From: Lysobacter sp. 5GHs7-4
GTDB lineage: Bacteria; Pseudomonadota; Gammaproteobacteria; Xanthomonadales; Xanthomonadaceae
Assembly: GCF_021284765.1 (NCBI RefSeq)
Contig: NZ_CP089924.1
Span: 2,250,001 to 2,314,000 of the forward strand
Length of the DNA: 64,000 nucleotides
Direction: 5' to 3'
Program-made: the position numbers and the translations under genes
Notes under the pieces: generated by a model
The model's input: the letters and a program-made list of their open reading frames with translations, nothing else
Database searches by the model: none
Told to the model about the DNA's origin: nothing
Shown here: piece after piece, positions 1-8,160 of the stretch
Layout of the letters: each line of letters starts with the position of its first letter
How positions within the stretch are numbered: the stretch's first letter is position 1

Positions 1-1920
1 TGCGCCACTGCTGGCGGACTGCTGCGCGCCAGCGGCTCCAACCTGCTCGACATGGCCGGTCTGCTGGGCAAGGGCGCGGCGGTCAGCACGATGGATTTCG
101 ATTACAGCAGCGAGGAGGCCTACAGCGAGGCCACGCACCAGTTCGAGACCTCGGCCACTTCGTACTCCACCGCCAATACCGCCAAGGGCGCGATGTTCCT
201 GGGCTCGGGCATCGGCGCCGCCAGTCTGATGGCGCAATACGCCAATGCCAGCCAGCGGCAGAAGGACCAGGCCGCGATGCAGCGCTCGCAGAAGGCGACC
301 AAGTTGCGCGTGCACTATCTGTGGGCGCCGCAGGCCACCCTCAGTCTGCCGACCAACCGTTTCGCGCTGAGCGAGGAAGCGCTGGACGCGCTGCGCGCCA
401 TCCAGGCGGCGGACGCGGCGGAGCAGCGCGCCGGTGCGGTCGAGTTCCTGCGCTCCTTCGGCAGCCATGTGTTCTGCACCGCGGTGTTGGGCGGTTGGTA
501 CAAGCACGTGGCCAAGGCCAGTTGCAGTTCGTCCGAGCGCATGCGCACGCTGGACGAGGCGTTGTCCAGCGCCACGAACTGGGCGGTGTCGGCCTCGGTG
601 TCCTACATCGGCCTCACTGGCGCAGGCTCGGCGTCGACCGCGCACGCGGGCGGCGTCAGCGCGGCGCGGGCCAGCTCCACCGCGATGTCCTGCACCGTCA
701 AGGACCAACAGGTCTCGGTGGCCACCAGCGTGTTCGGCGGGCTGCCCGAGCTGCCCAGCGAACTGTGGCTGACCAGCGTGAAGGCCAATGCCCATTGGCA
801 GGTGATCGACCGCAGCGACGAGCAAGCGGTGTGGAAGATCGTCGCCCTGCTGCCGGAAAAGTCGCTGGGCTTTGACCGCAAGCGCATGGCCGAACTGCTG
901 GAGCGCACCTGGATCAACGACATCTTCATCCCGTCCATCGCCATCGCCGATGTGCGCGAGGCACTGCGCCTGAAAGCGCCGGCGAACGCCGCGGCCATGA
1001 CCGATGCGATGCTGGCGTTGACGCGTCCGCCGACGATGCGGCTGGTGGTGTTCCAGCGCCGCTGGGAGCAGGCGCAGCAGCATTTCAACGCCGAGATCCA
1101 GTTGCCGCACGGCTACAAGATCCTGTCCGGCGGCGTGTCGGGCGTGACCCAGGTGGCCGGCAACTTCATCGTCGCCAGCTACCCCAAGGTGACCGGCAAG
1201 GGCCGGGACGAGCGGTGGAGTTGGTGCGCGCGCATGAAGGACATCAAGCATGCCTCCAAGATTCACCACGCGATGACCATCGTCGCCCTGCACGATCCCG
1301 ACGACGCCTGGGACGTGCAGATCTTCGCCAAGGACGCCACGGCCCTGCGCAGCCGCCACGAAATCGCCATACAGCCGCCCGGCGACTACCTGCTGACCGG
1401 CTGCGGCGGCGAGGTGACCAGCTTCGAAATCGCGGCGCTGAAAGCCTGCGGATTCGCGCAGCTGGACGGCCGGCCGCCGGCCGCGACCGAGCCCAAGTGC
1501 CAGGCGGTGGTGCGCACCGCCGATCTGATCACGCCGTACCCGCACGCGGTCCGCGCCTACGCGATCGGCGTGCGCGCACGCGCCGGCACCGCGATCGAGG
1601 CCGATTACCAGTACCACCGCTTCGGCGCGGCGAGTCAGCACGATCACACCGTCGGCCATGCGCTGCATCCGGGCGGCGATATCGCCAAGCGCAGCGTGAT
1701 GATCGGCGGCGGCGCCTGCCTCACCGACATCGACATGCACCACTGCCTGACCGGGTCGCGCCCGGTCGTGGCCGACGCCTACCGCGCAGGCGCGGCGCAG
1801 GTCTACGGTTGGCTGGTGACCAGCAAGGACCATGAGATCAGGCAAGCCAGCGCGATGACCGTCTACACGCTGGGATTGTCGAACGTCGATATCGTGTGGG
1901 AGGAAGAACCCGCGATGTGA
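1..1920 (+). CDS. MACPF (perforin-like) domain protein, 5' end outside window
   Basis: The reading frame is open from the first base, and the first in-frame ATG (52) has no ribosome binding site, so the true start probably lies upstream. Counting from that ATG, residues 132-150 (FLRSFGSHVFCTAVLGGWY) match the MACPF signature, in which an aromatic-G-T/S-H core is followed by a beta strand ending in LGG. The next ~70 residues are Ser/Ala/Gly-rich, as in MACPF membrane-insertion segments. The C-terminal ~290 residues contain two related segments (HGYKILSGG and PGDYLLTGCGG), which suggests a repeated beta-rich accessory or targeting domain. Bacterial MACPF proteins are known in several phyla, but most have no proven pore-forming role. 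Function here is inferred from the family only. It could serve competition or host interaction. The secretion signal cannot be judged because the N terminus is missing. Confidence 0.72.
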   Translation, partial: CATAGGLLRASGSNLLDMAGLLGKGAAVSTMDFDYSSEEAYSEATHQFETSATSYSTANTAKGAMFLGSGIGAASLMAQYANASQRQKDQAAMQRSQKATKLRVHYLWAPQATLSLPTNRFALSEEALDALRAIQAADAAEQRAGAVEFLRSFGSHVFCTAVLGGWYKHVAKASCSSSERMRTLDEALSSATNWAVSASVSYIGLTGAGSASTAHAGGVSAARASSTAMSCTVKDQQVSVATSVFGGLPELPSELWLTSVKANAHWQVIDRSDEQAVWKIVALLPEKSLGFDRKRMAELLERTWINDIFIPSIAIADVREALRLKAPANAAAMTDAMLALTRPPTMRLVVFQRRWEQAQQHFNAEIQLPHGYKILSGGVSGVTQVAGNFIVASYPKVTGKGRDERWSWCARMKDIKHASKIHHAMTIVALHDPDDAWDVQIFAKDATALRSRHEIAIQPPGDYLLTGCGGEVTSFEIAALKACGFAQLDGRPPAATEPKCQAVVRTADLITPYPHAVRAYAIGVRARAGTAIEADYQYHRFGAASQHDHTVGHALHPGGDIAKRSVMIGGGACLTDIDMHHCLTGSRPVVADAYRAGAAQVYGWLVTSKDHEIRQASAMTVYTLGLSNVDIVWEEEPAM

Positions 1921-2169
1921 GCGTTTGGGATCGATGGCGGGGCGGCGACGCCGCGAGCGCCGAAGTGGGGGCGCAGTTGCGACGCTTGTCGGGACGGCGG
2001 CCGTCGATGCCGTCGCCTCACGCCAGGCCGGGAGACGGCCCGCCATCCTGACGCGCCCCGGACAGCCGCGCATCGCCGAAAGCGGGTAGGGCGCGTAGGC
2101 TAGGGCGGGCGGACGCAGCGCTATGCTGCCGTCAGGCGACGGATCTCCCATCCCGATCAAGGACGAGCC

Positions 2170-3618
2170 ATGAACGACGAACGCAACGACTCCGGCCACG
2201 CGCACGGAGAGCCAGCCGCGGCTGCCGCCAACCCGGCCTATCGCGCCGAAGCGCAGCGGTTGTTCCTGAAAGAAATCCTGCCGCGCTGGACCGCGGCGGA
2301 CAACGTGTGGCGCAGCGCCTGCGCCCTGGACAGCATCCTCGATTATTTCCTGGTCAGCGGCGCCGACAGCGCCCCCTACGGCGACGCCGCCCTGGCGGCG
2401 CTGGATCCGACCAAGCTGGGAAACTGGTGGGACGACTTCGGCTGGATCGGCATCGCGGCGCTGCGTGCGGCGGAACTGGGTTTCGCCGCCGCGCATCGCA
2501 CCGACTTCCTCAAGATCGCGATCAACGCCTGGTCCTACATGCACGGCCCCGGCTGGTCGCTGTCGCCGCACCAGCGCGCGATCTATCCGTTCACCGACGT
2601 GCCCGGCTGGGCGCAATTCGCGCGCGAGCACACCAGCAATTCCGGCGCGCCGAACGTCTGGGACCGCATCGATCAGACCTGGCCCAATCCGCCGCCGGCC
2701 ACGAAAGCGCAGCTGCGCCCGCGCTATTCCCCCGGCGGCGTCTGGAACGCGCCGATCAGCGCCGGCAGCGCACCCACACCGGTGCCCGTCTACTCCGCCA
2801 GCGCCGATTACCTCAGCCCGGTGCAGAACACGGTCACCAACGGCGTTTACACGGTGCTGGGCCTGCGCCTGTACCTGGCCACGCAGAATCCGAATTTCGC
2901 CTCGGTGTTCCGCGACGCGGGCTTCAACGCCCAGGCCTGCCTGCAGGCCTGGCAACACCAGATCCAGTGGTACGGCCAATGGATGCTGGGCACCCAGCCC
3001 GCCGACCAGTCGCTGTTGCTTAAACCCAGCGCACCCACCGGCGGACTGCTGGTGCGCGAGCGCGTGTCCACCTTCCATCCCGTGGGTAGCCAGTTGTATT
3101 GGGACGCCGCCTATCGCAAGCCGTTGTCGTGGATGGGCGACCAGGGTCTGCTGATCGGCGCGCTGCGCGAGGCGCAGGGCATGCATCTGGTGCCCAAGCC
3201 TGCGGTGGTCGACCTGTATCCCAATCTGATCCACGGCGCGTTCGCCAACGCGTTCCGGCCGCGTACCTATGGCCAGGTCAACGGATCGTTTCCGCTGCCG
3301 TGGCTGGACCTCGACGTCCCCAACCCGTTCTGGGCGCCCTCGCCGGGCAACGACGACGGCGACTACCAGACCGGCGTCGGCGTGCTGATGCGCTACCTGC
3401 TGCAGGCCTACCGTGCCAATGCGAGCCTACTGACGCCTTACCGCTCCATGGTCCTCGGCACCGCCAATGCCCTGGTGCAGCCCGGTTTCGGCGTGCCGCC
3501 GCCGTCGCAGTCCGGCAGTTGCGACGCGTTCACGCCCACGGGCGGCAGCAATGCCGATCAGATGACGGCCTATGTCAATCGCTTGTCGGTGCTGACGTTG
3601 GCGATAGCGATGGGGTGA
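2170..3618 (+). CDS. GH76-like (six-hairpin) glycoside hydrolase family protein
   Basis: This is a 482-residue protein. Residues 84-103 (GNWWDDFGWIGIAALRAAEL) resemble the Asp-Asp catalytic motif of GH76 alpha-1,6-mannanases within an (alpha/alpha)6 barrel. Later segments (SADYLSPVQNTVTNGVYTVL and SWMGDQGLLIGALREAQG) resemble the conserved helices of that fold. The start ATG follows AAGGACGAG. No signal peptide is visible; the N terminus is polar and Ala-rich. That is odd for a polysaccharide hydrolase and suggests a cytoplasmic or non-classical location. It lies 249 bp after the MACPF gene in the same direction, so co-expression is possible but not shown. The GH76 assignment rests on motif resemblance and other alpha/alpha-barrel glycosidases are possible. 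Confidence 0.6.
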   Translation: MNDERNDSGHAHGEPAAAAANPAYRAEAQRLFLKEILPRWTAADNVWRSACALDSILDYFLVSGADSAPYGDAALAALDPTKLGNWWDDFGWIGIAALRAAELGFAAAHRTDFLKIAINAWSYMHGPGWSLSPHQRAIYPFTDVPGWAQFAREHTSNSGAPNVWDRIDQTWPNPPPATKAQLRPRYSPGGVWNAPISAGSAPTPVPVYSASADYLSPVQNTVTNGVYTVLGLRLYLATQNPNFASVFRDAGFNAQACLQAWQHQIQWYGQWMLGTQPADQSLLLKPSAPTGGLLVRERVSTFHPVGSQLYWDAAYRKPLSWMGDQGLLIGALREAQGMHLVPKPAVVDLYPNLIHGAFANAFRPRTYGQVNGSFPLPWLDLDVPNPFWAPSPGNDDGDYQTGVGVLMRYLLQAYRANASLLTPYRSMVLGTANALVQPGFGVPPPSQSGSCDAFTPTGGSNADQMTAYVNRLSVLTLAIAMG

Positions 3619-3701
3619 GGGGGCGCGGCCATCGGCGGACTCTGCACGGCTCGCGATAGCGCGATACCCTGGCGCCGGCAGTGGTGGTGACCGGGGGCGC
3701 T

Positions 3702-4565
3702 ATGGCGGGCGGGAACAGGGACGGACTCAAGCCGGTAGGGCACCGTTACGACGATGCCTTGTCCAGATTGCGCTGGGAGCAACTGGAATCGCTGATGGCC
3801 GCGTACTACCGCGGCCAGGGTTACGAAGTGGAGCATGTGGGAACGGCGGCGACCGGCCTGCGTTTCGACGGCGGTATCGATCTGAAGCTGCGCCGGGACG
3901 ATGCCTACGTGCTGGTCCAGTGCAAGCACTGGAATGCCAAGCAGGTCACCCACAACGCCGTGCATGAGCTGCTCGGCATCATGGTCAACGAAGCGGCGAC
4001 CGGCGCGATTCTGGTCTGCAGCGGCGAGTTCACGCGCGCCGCCCGGGAAGCGGCAGAACGCCAGGGACACGTGCAACTGATCGACGGCAAAGCACTGCGC
4101 CCGATGTTGGCGCCCATGCTGGAAGCGGCGGATATTCTGGCAGCGCGAGCGCCGTCCGGTAACGGGTGGGCGGACGCGTCGGCGATGGCGCTGGCAGGGG
4201 CGCCGTCGCAGCGGATGCAGTCACGGCGGCCCCCTGGAAACAGCTTGCGTCAAAGCAACGCCGGCTGGTGGATCGTGGCCCTGGTGGGTACCTTGGTGTT
4301 CGTGTTGCTGGTGCGCCTGTTGCTGGGGCGCACCGCCTGGAGCGCCGGCTCCAGCCCTGCGTCGCCGGAACCGCACGCCACAGGCGTGAGTGCACCGATA
4401 GAATCGGTGGCCGAAACCGTACCCGTGGTTGCGGAGCCGCCAGCCGAAGCGCCCGGACCGCCCACGCATACCGTCCGACCGCCCACCGAAGCCGAGCTGC
4501 GTGAATCGCAGCGCAAGGCCGACGAAGCCATGAAGGTGATCGAAGACTCGACGCCGGAGATCTAG
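3702..4565 (+). CDS. Membrane-anchored Mrr-type restriction endonuclease-fold protein
   Basis: This is a 287-residue protein. Residues 18-140 form an Mrr_cat-like PD-(D/E)xK domain: FDGGID (55-60), then QCK (73-75) after a short beta hairpin, matching the D...QxK active site. A single hydrophobic helix follows at about residues 189-208. The tail is Pro/Ala-rich and ends in a charged helix. The ATG at 3702 follows a GGGGG tract; an in-frame GTG at 3681 would add seven residues. Family knowledge: Mrr-like domains cleave modified DNA in type IV restriction, but membrane-tethered versions are common in Proteobacteria and their role is poorly defined. No methylase or specificity gene is adjacent, so classical restriction-modification is unlikely. 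Confidence 0.72.
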   Translation: MAGGNRDGLKPVGHRYDDALSRLRWEQLESLMAAYYRGQGYEVEHVGTAATGLRFDGGIDLKLRRDDAYVLVQCKHWNAKQVTHNAVHELLGIMVNEAATGAILVCSGEFTRAAREAAERQGHVQLIDGKALRPMLAPMLEAADILAARAPSGNGWADASAMALAGAPSQRMQSRRPPGNSLRQSNAGWWIVALVGTLVFVLLVRLLLGRTAWSAGSSPASPEPHATGVSAPIESVAETVPVVAEPPAEAPGPPTHTVRPPTEAELRESQRKADEAMKVIEDSTPEI

Positions 4566-4597
4566 AATCCCGCTTCACCCATCAAAGGACGGATGCC

Positions 4598-5533
4598 GTG
4601 AACCAGCCCCCAGTCGCTTCCAGCCAGCCCGTGCTCGACGACAGCCTCACCATCGACCTGGCGCAGGCGTCCAAAGCCGCCTACGACTATTACAGCGGCA
4701 CGCCTTTCACTCCGCCGGCAGGCTATCGGCAGGTCGACGCCTGGACCGGGTGGGACGAGTTCCTGTTCACCGGTTCCGAAGAGAAGTACGGATTGGTATT
4801 CCAGTCCATCGCGGATGCCGGTGTTTGCATCTTCGCGTTCCGCGGCACCGATTCGGACATGGACGCCTACGAGGACGTGCATTTCCTCACGACCGATTTC
4901 GTGCCCAGCGCGGGCGGCATCAATCCTGTTCCGCGGGTGGCCTCGGGCTTCTACGGCATCTACAACGGCCAGGGCGGCGCCATGACGCAGTCGATGCGCG
5001 AGCAGTTGTTCGCGCTGATCGACAAGTACCGGCCCACGCGGCTCTATGTCACGGGGCACAGCCTGGGCGCTGCGCTGAGCCAGTTGTTCACCCTGGACCT
5101 GATGGTCAGTCGGGACTTGGCGTCGATCAACATCAACTTTTCCAGCCCCATGGTCGGCACCGACACTTGGCAGGTCGCTTACGCCAATACCATCGCCGGC
5201 GGCACCAGCATCCGTGTCTACAACTACTGGGACTACGTGCCCGCGCTGCCTCCGTCGGATCTGGGCTACACGCATGTCGGCACAGGCTTTCGCACCGCGT
5301 TCTACGTCCGCGGCGAGTGGTTCCCGCACATTCTGTCGCGACATTCCATCGTCAATCTGACCACGGTGCTGAGCAACGCCCTGCCGTTGCGGCCGCAGCA
5401 ATGGGCCGGCACGTTCCCGGACTATGTCGACGCGTCGCTGACGATGGTCAGCACCTTGCCGCCTGCCGGTACCGACATCCCCTGGGCCGATCGCGTCGGC
5501 GGTTACATGGCGTTCGAGGGCGCGCTGCGCTAG
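4598..5533 (+). CDS. Class 3 (fungal-type) lipase family protein
   Basis: This is a 311-residue alpha/beta hydrolase. FRGT at 81-84 is the oxyanion-hole motif of class 3 lipases, and VTGHSLGAALSQ places the nucleophile at Ser155 in a GxSxG elbow. A likely catalytic His lies in the C-terminal segment HILSRHSIV. It starts at GTG 4598, preceded by AAAGGACGG. No signal peptide is visible, so it may be cytosolic or exported without a Sec signal. The gene starts 33 bp after the Mrr-like gene, so the two may be co-transcribed. A strong hairpin follows its stop. Substrate is unknown; triacylglycerol or phospholipid esters are expected for the family. Confidence 0.82.
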   Translation: MNQPPVASSQPVLDDSLTIDLAQASKAAYDYYSGTPFTPPAGYRQVDAWTGWDEFLFTGSEEKYGLVFQSIADAGVCIFAFRGTDSDMDAYEDVHFLTTDFVPSAGGINPVPRVASGFYGIYNGQGGAMTQSMREQLFALIDKYRPTRLYVTGHSLGAALSQLFTLDLMVSRDLASININFSSPMVGTDTWQVAYANTIAGGTSIRVYNYWDYVPALPPSDLGYTHVGTGFRTAFYVRGEWFPHILSRHSIVNLTTVLSNALPLRPQQWAGTFPDYVDASLTMVSTLPPAGTDIPWADRVGGYMAFEGALR

Positions 5534-5551
5534 GACCTGAGCGCACGATCG

Positions 5552-5583
5552 CGGAGAGGGCGGCCTAGCCGCCGCCCTCTCCG
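5552..5583. terminator. Bidirectional hairpin terminator between convergent genes
   Basis: A perfect 13-bp inverted repeat (CGGAGAGGGCGGC at 5552-5564, complement at 5571-5583) has a 6-nt loop. It sits between the lipase stop (5533) and the NTF2-like stop (5604), where a shared terminator is expected. There is no clear U-tract on either side. Confidence 0.65.
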
Positions 5584-5603
5584 CGTCGCTTCCTGCAGAC
5601 GGC

Positions 5604-6113
5604 TCAGGGCAGCGGCGTGCCCTGGTCGGCGATCGCCAGCCATTTGCCGCGATCGTAGGTGTAGGTCACGCCGGTCAGGGCGCGCGATCGGAAGCCGATA
5701 CGCGGGATCTCGTAGACGGTCTCGTACAGGATGTAGGCCGAACTGCAGCCGTCCACCACGCGGTAGCGCTCGGTCCAGCTCCAGCGCGCTTCGCGATTGG
5801 CGAAGTGGCTGGTGAAGGCGGTCATGATCGCGTCGATGCCGACCAGGGTGGCACCGCTGCCGAGCACGGTGATCGCGCGCTCGTCGTGCACGGCGCGGAA
5901 GGTGTCGGCGTCGTAGTCGCGGAACGATTCCATGTCCATGCGCTGAGCGACCTCGAACTGGCGCGCGCACAGGCGGGTGATGACGTTGTCCTTCCAGTCC
6001 ATGCCGACGTGATGGGCGTCGCCGGCGAACGCGGGGCCGATCGAGCACAGGCTGAGCAGGGCGGCGGCGCTCAGGGTGGACAGCGGGGCCGGACGTAGGT
6101 TGCGGGTCTTCAT
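5604..6113 (-). CDS. Secreted NTF2/SnoaL-like protein
   Basis: This is a 169-residue protein with a Sec signal peptide (residues 1-30: basic start, hydrophobic core, cleavage after PAFA). The mature part follows the NTF2/SnoaL-like cone pattern: an N-terminal helix (RLCARQFEVAQRMDMESFRD), a residue set typical of DUF4440-type proteins around an initiating Asp, and a C-terminal sheet ending in YTYDRGKWLAIAD. Such proteins may bind small ligands or act as isomerases or lyases; no catalytic dyad can be assigned here. An AGGTAAG ribosome binding site precedes the ATG. It is a single gene, convergent with the lipase. Confidence 0.65.
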   Translation of the reverse strand: MKTRNLRPAPLSTLSAAALLSLCSIGPAFAGDAHHVGMDWKDNVITRLCARQFEVAQRMDMESFRDYDADTFRAVHDERAITVLGSGATLVGIDAIMTAFTSHFANREARWSWTERYRVVDGCSSAYILYETVYEIPRIGFRSRALTGVTYTYDRGKWLAIADQGTPLP

Positions 6114-6409
6114 CGTGCTTACCTCCTTGTGGTGGGCACGGCGGACCTTAGGCTGCCGACGCGGCGACTTGGAGTGCCAATTGCACGCTGCGGAAGGGAG
6201 CCAATCCCGATGCTTTTCGTGCTGCGGAGGGATACCGGGCGTCCATTCCGGAACAGGTTTTCAGCGGCGCGGGATGACCGCGCCGGCGAGGACGTTCACG
6301 CTCGTGCGCAGGGAAATGGGGGGCGGCCAAAGTTGCCACGTCGGGCGCGCCGGTCGGACCGGCGGTGTCGTTGCACGGCATCACATCGACAGGGAGGATG
6401 CGGCTGGCA
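6114..6409. other. Intergenic region, probable promoter of the NTF2-like gene
   Basis: This is a 296-bp gap between two minus-strand genes. No conserved reading frame or RNA is apparent. It should hold the promoter of the downstream secreted protein, but I could not assign -35/-10 boxes with confidence. Confidence 0.3.
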
Positions 6410-7456
6410 CTAATGCGGCGGCCCTTCGGTGGCGATGAGTAGCACCCTGCTGTTGCGCGACAGGGCATGCATCGCCATCGCAGCCGCGTCGTCGGCCACG
6501 TGCAACAACCCTGCTAGCCCCGCCGCACCGGACGCGGTGGTGCGCGGTCCGCCGCATGCGTGCATGAGTTCGGCGGCCGCGCGCAAAGCGTCCTCGCCTA
6601 CGACGACCGAGCCTGCGCCGTGGCGCTGCAGCACCGCGATGGCCGGCGCGGAGGCCTGCCCGCACGACAGCATCTCCGCGCTGGTGTGCAGATCGCCGGC
6701 CAGCCGTTTGGGCAGACCTTCCGCCAAGGCCAAGGCCACGCAGGCGGCATTCGCCGGTTCGACCACCAGCAAACGCCCGGGACCGGGCAGCCGCTCGTGC
6801 AGGCCTTCAGCGACCGCCGCCGCCAGTCCGCCCACGCCGGCTTGGACGAAGGCATGGCTGAGGCCGCCATCGCCGTGATCGCGCAATTGCTCGCGCAGTT
6901 CGCGCAGCAGCAGGCCGTAACCGGCCATCACGTCGGCGACCACCGGATCGTCCGGATCGTCGCTGGTATCGGCGATCAGCAGCCCGTCGCCGCGCTGCGC
7001 CGCGGCCGTGGCGGCGTCGACGGCGTCGTCGTAGGTGCCGTAGACGCGCACGACCTCGGCGCCCAGGCGGACGATGCGTCGCGCGCGCGTCGCATCGACG
7101 TCGCTGGGCAGGTAGATCGAGGCGGACGCGCCGGCGCGTGCGGCCGCGGCGGCGACCGCCAAGCCGTGATTGCCGTCGCTGGCGCAGACCAGGCGCAGGT
7201 CGCGGACGCGGGGGCGGCGGTCCTGCAGCTCGCTCAACGAGTCCGCGCCGATCGCGCGCGCGAGCGCACGCAGGCCGGCGTAGAGACCGCCCAGGGCCTT
7301 GAAGTTGCCCAGCGGCCGCTCGCCTTCGCACTTGATCAGGACCTGGGCGACGCCGGCGCGACGGGCGAGCGCGGGCACGGCGATCAAGGGAGTGGGGCGG
7401 TAGTCGTCCCAGAGTTCGGTGATGTCCCAGTGCGGGCTTCGGGCGTCGGAATTCAT
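6410..7456 (-). CDS. PLP-dependent diaminopropionate ammonia-lyase-like enzyme
   Basis: This is a 348-residue fold type II PLP enzyme. LGNFKALGG (residues 49-57) carries the Schiff-base Lys53, and SDGNHG (93-98) is the phosphate/carboxylate loop seen in diaminopropionate ammonia-lyase (YgeX) and threonine dehydratase relatives. QAGVGGLAAAV supplies the Gly-rich PLP phosphate-binding loop. The start WDITELWDDYRPTPL also resembles diaminopropionate ammonia-lyases, which convert 2,3-diaminopropionate to pyruvate and ammonia. It is somewhat shorter than YgeX (about 400 residues), so another beta-eliminating substrate is possible. An Lrp/AsnC-type regulator lies 112 bp upstream on the same strand, which suggests control by an amino acid. 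Confidence 0.72.
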   Translation of the reverse strand: MNSDARSPHWDITELWDDYRPTPLIAVPALARRAGVAQVLIKCEGERPLGNFKALGGLYAGLRALARAIGADSLSELQDRRPRVRDLRLVCASDGNHGLAVAAAAARAGASASIYLPSDVDATRARRIVRLGAEVVRVYGTYDDAVDAATAAAQRGDGLLIADTSDDPDDPVVADVMAGYGLLLRELREQLRDHGDGGLSHAFVQAGVGGLAAAVAEGLHERLPGPGRLLVVEPANAACVALALAEGLPKRLAGDLHTSAEMLSCGQASAPAIAVLQRHGAGSVVVGEDALRAAAELMHACGGPRTTASGAAGLAGLLHVADDAAAMAMHALSRNSRVLLIATEGPPH

Positions 7457-7568
7457 GCCGATAGTCTGCCGCGCCGGCCTGCGGCGCCGCCGCGTTATGC
7501 GGGCCCGGATGCGGGCAAAACGCGCAAAGCGCGCCGCCGACGCCGAAATCCGTCGCGGCGCTGGGGTT

Positions 7569-8045
7569 TCATTCGTCCTCGTCCAGGGGGATCGGAATCG
7601 TCAGCCCGCGCTTGACCACGCCCAATGCGACGTTGGTGGTGAAACGCTTGACGTTGGGGTTGTCGCCGACCAGGCGCGCCATCAACGCGTCGTAGGTTTC
7701 GGTATCCGGTGCGGTGATGACCAGCACGAAGTCGGCCTCGCCGGTGACGTAGAAGGCCTGCTGCACGTGCTCCTGCGCCGACAGCCATTGCCGCAGTTGG
7801 GCCAGCAGTTCGGGACGTTCGCGCTCGACCTGCAGCGATACGACGAAGAAGGTGGGGCGGCCGACCTTCTTGGGATCGACCACGGCGGCGTCGCGCACGA
7901 TCACGCCTTGTTCGCGCAGGCGGCGCAGGCGGCGCTGCACCGCCGACGGCGACAGGAACACCTGTTCGGCCAGGCGCTCGGCGGTCTGGCTGGCGTCTTC
8001 CTGGACCAGGTTCAGCAGCTGGCGATCGAATCGGTCTAGCGGCAT
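7569..8045 (-). CDS. Lrp/AsnC family transcriptional regulator
   Basis: This is a 158-residue protein with an N-terminal AsnC-type winged helix (LDRFDRQLLNLVQEDASQTA...LSPSAVQRRLRRLREQGVI) and a C-terminal RAM/ligand-binding alpha/beta domain. The start at 8045 is preferred because GGAG lies 5 nt upstream and Lrp proteins begin directly with this D-R-x-D-x-x-L helix; an upstream ATG (8108) would add 21 unrelated residues. It is divergent from the M20 dipeptidase and upstream of the PLP lyase, so it probably senses an amino acid and controls one or both. Confidence 0.88.
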   Translation of the reverse strand: MPLDRFDRQLLNLVQEDASQTAERLAEQVFLSPSAVQRRLRRLREQGVIVRDAAVVDPKKVGRPTFFVVSLQVERERPELLAQLRQWLSAQEHVQQAFYVTGEADFVLVITAPDTETYDALMARLVGDNPNVKRFTTNVALGVVKRGLTIPIPLDEDE

Positions 8046-8160
8046 ACGGGCTCCGGAACTGGCCGACAACGCGGAAAAAAAGCGCGGCGCCGTATCGGTT
8101 CGCGGCAAAACCGCGAGGGCGCGCTCCTAGGATGCTAGCTCCAAACCGCAGACGCCGACC

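Noticed and set aside
8046..8108. Longer start for the Lrp/AsnC regulator at 8108
   Set aside because: It adds 21 non-conserved residues; the internal ATG at 8045 has a better ribosome binding site and starts at the family's first helix.
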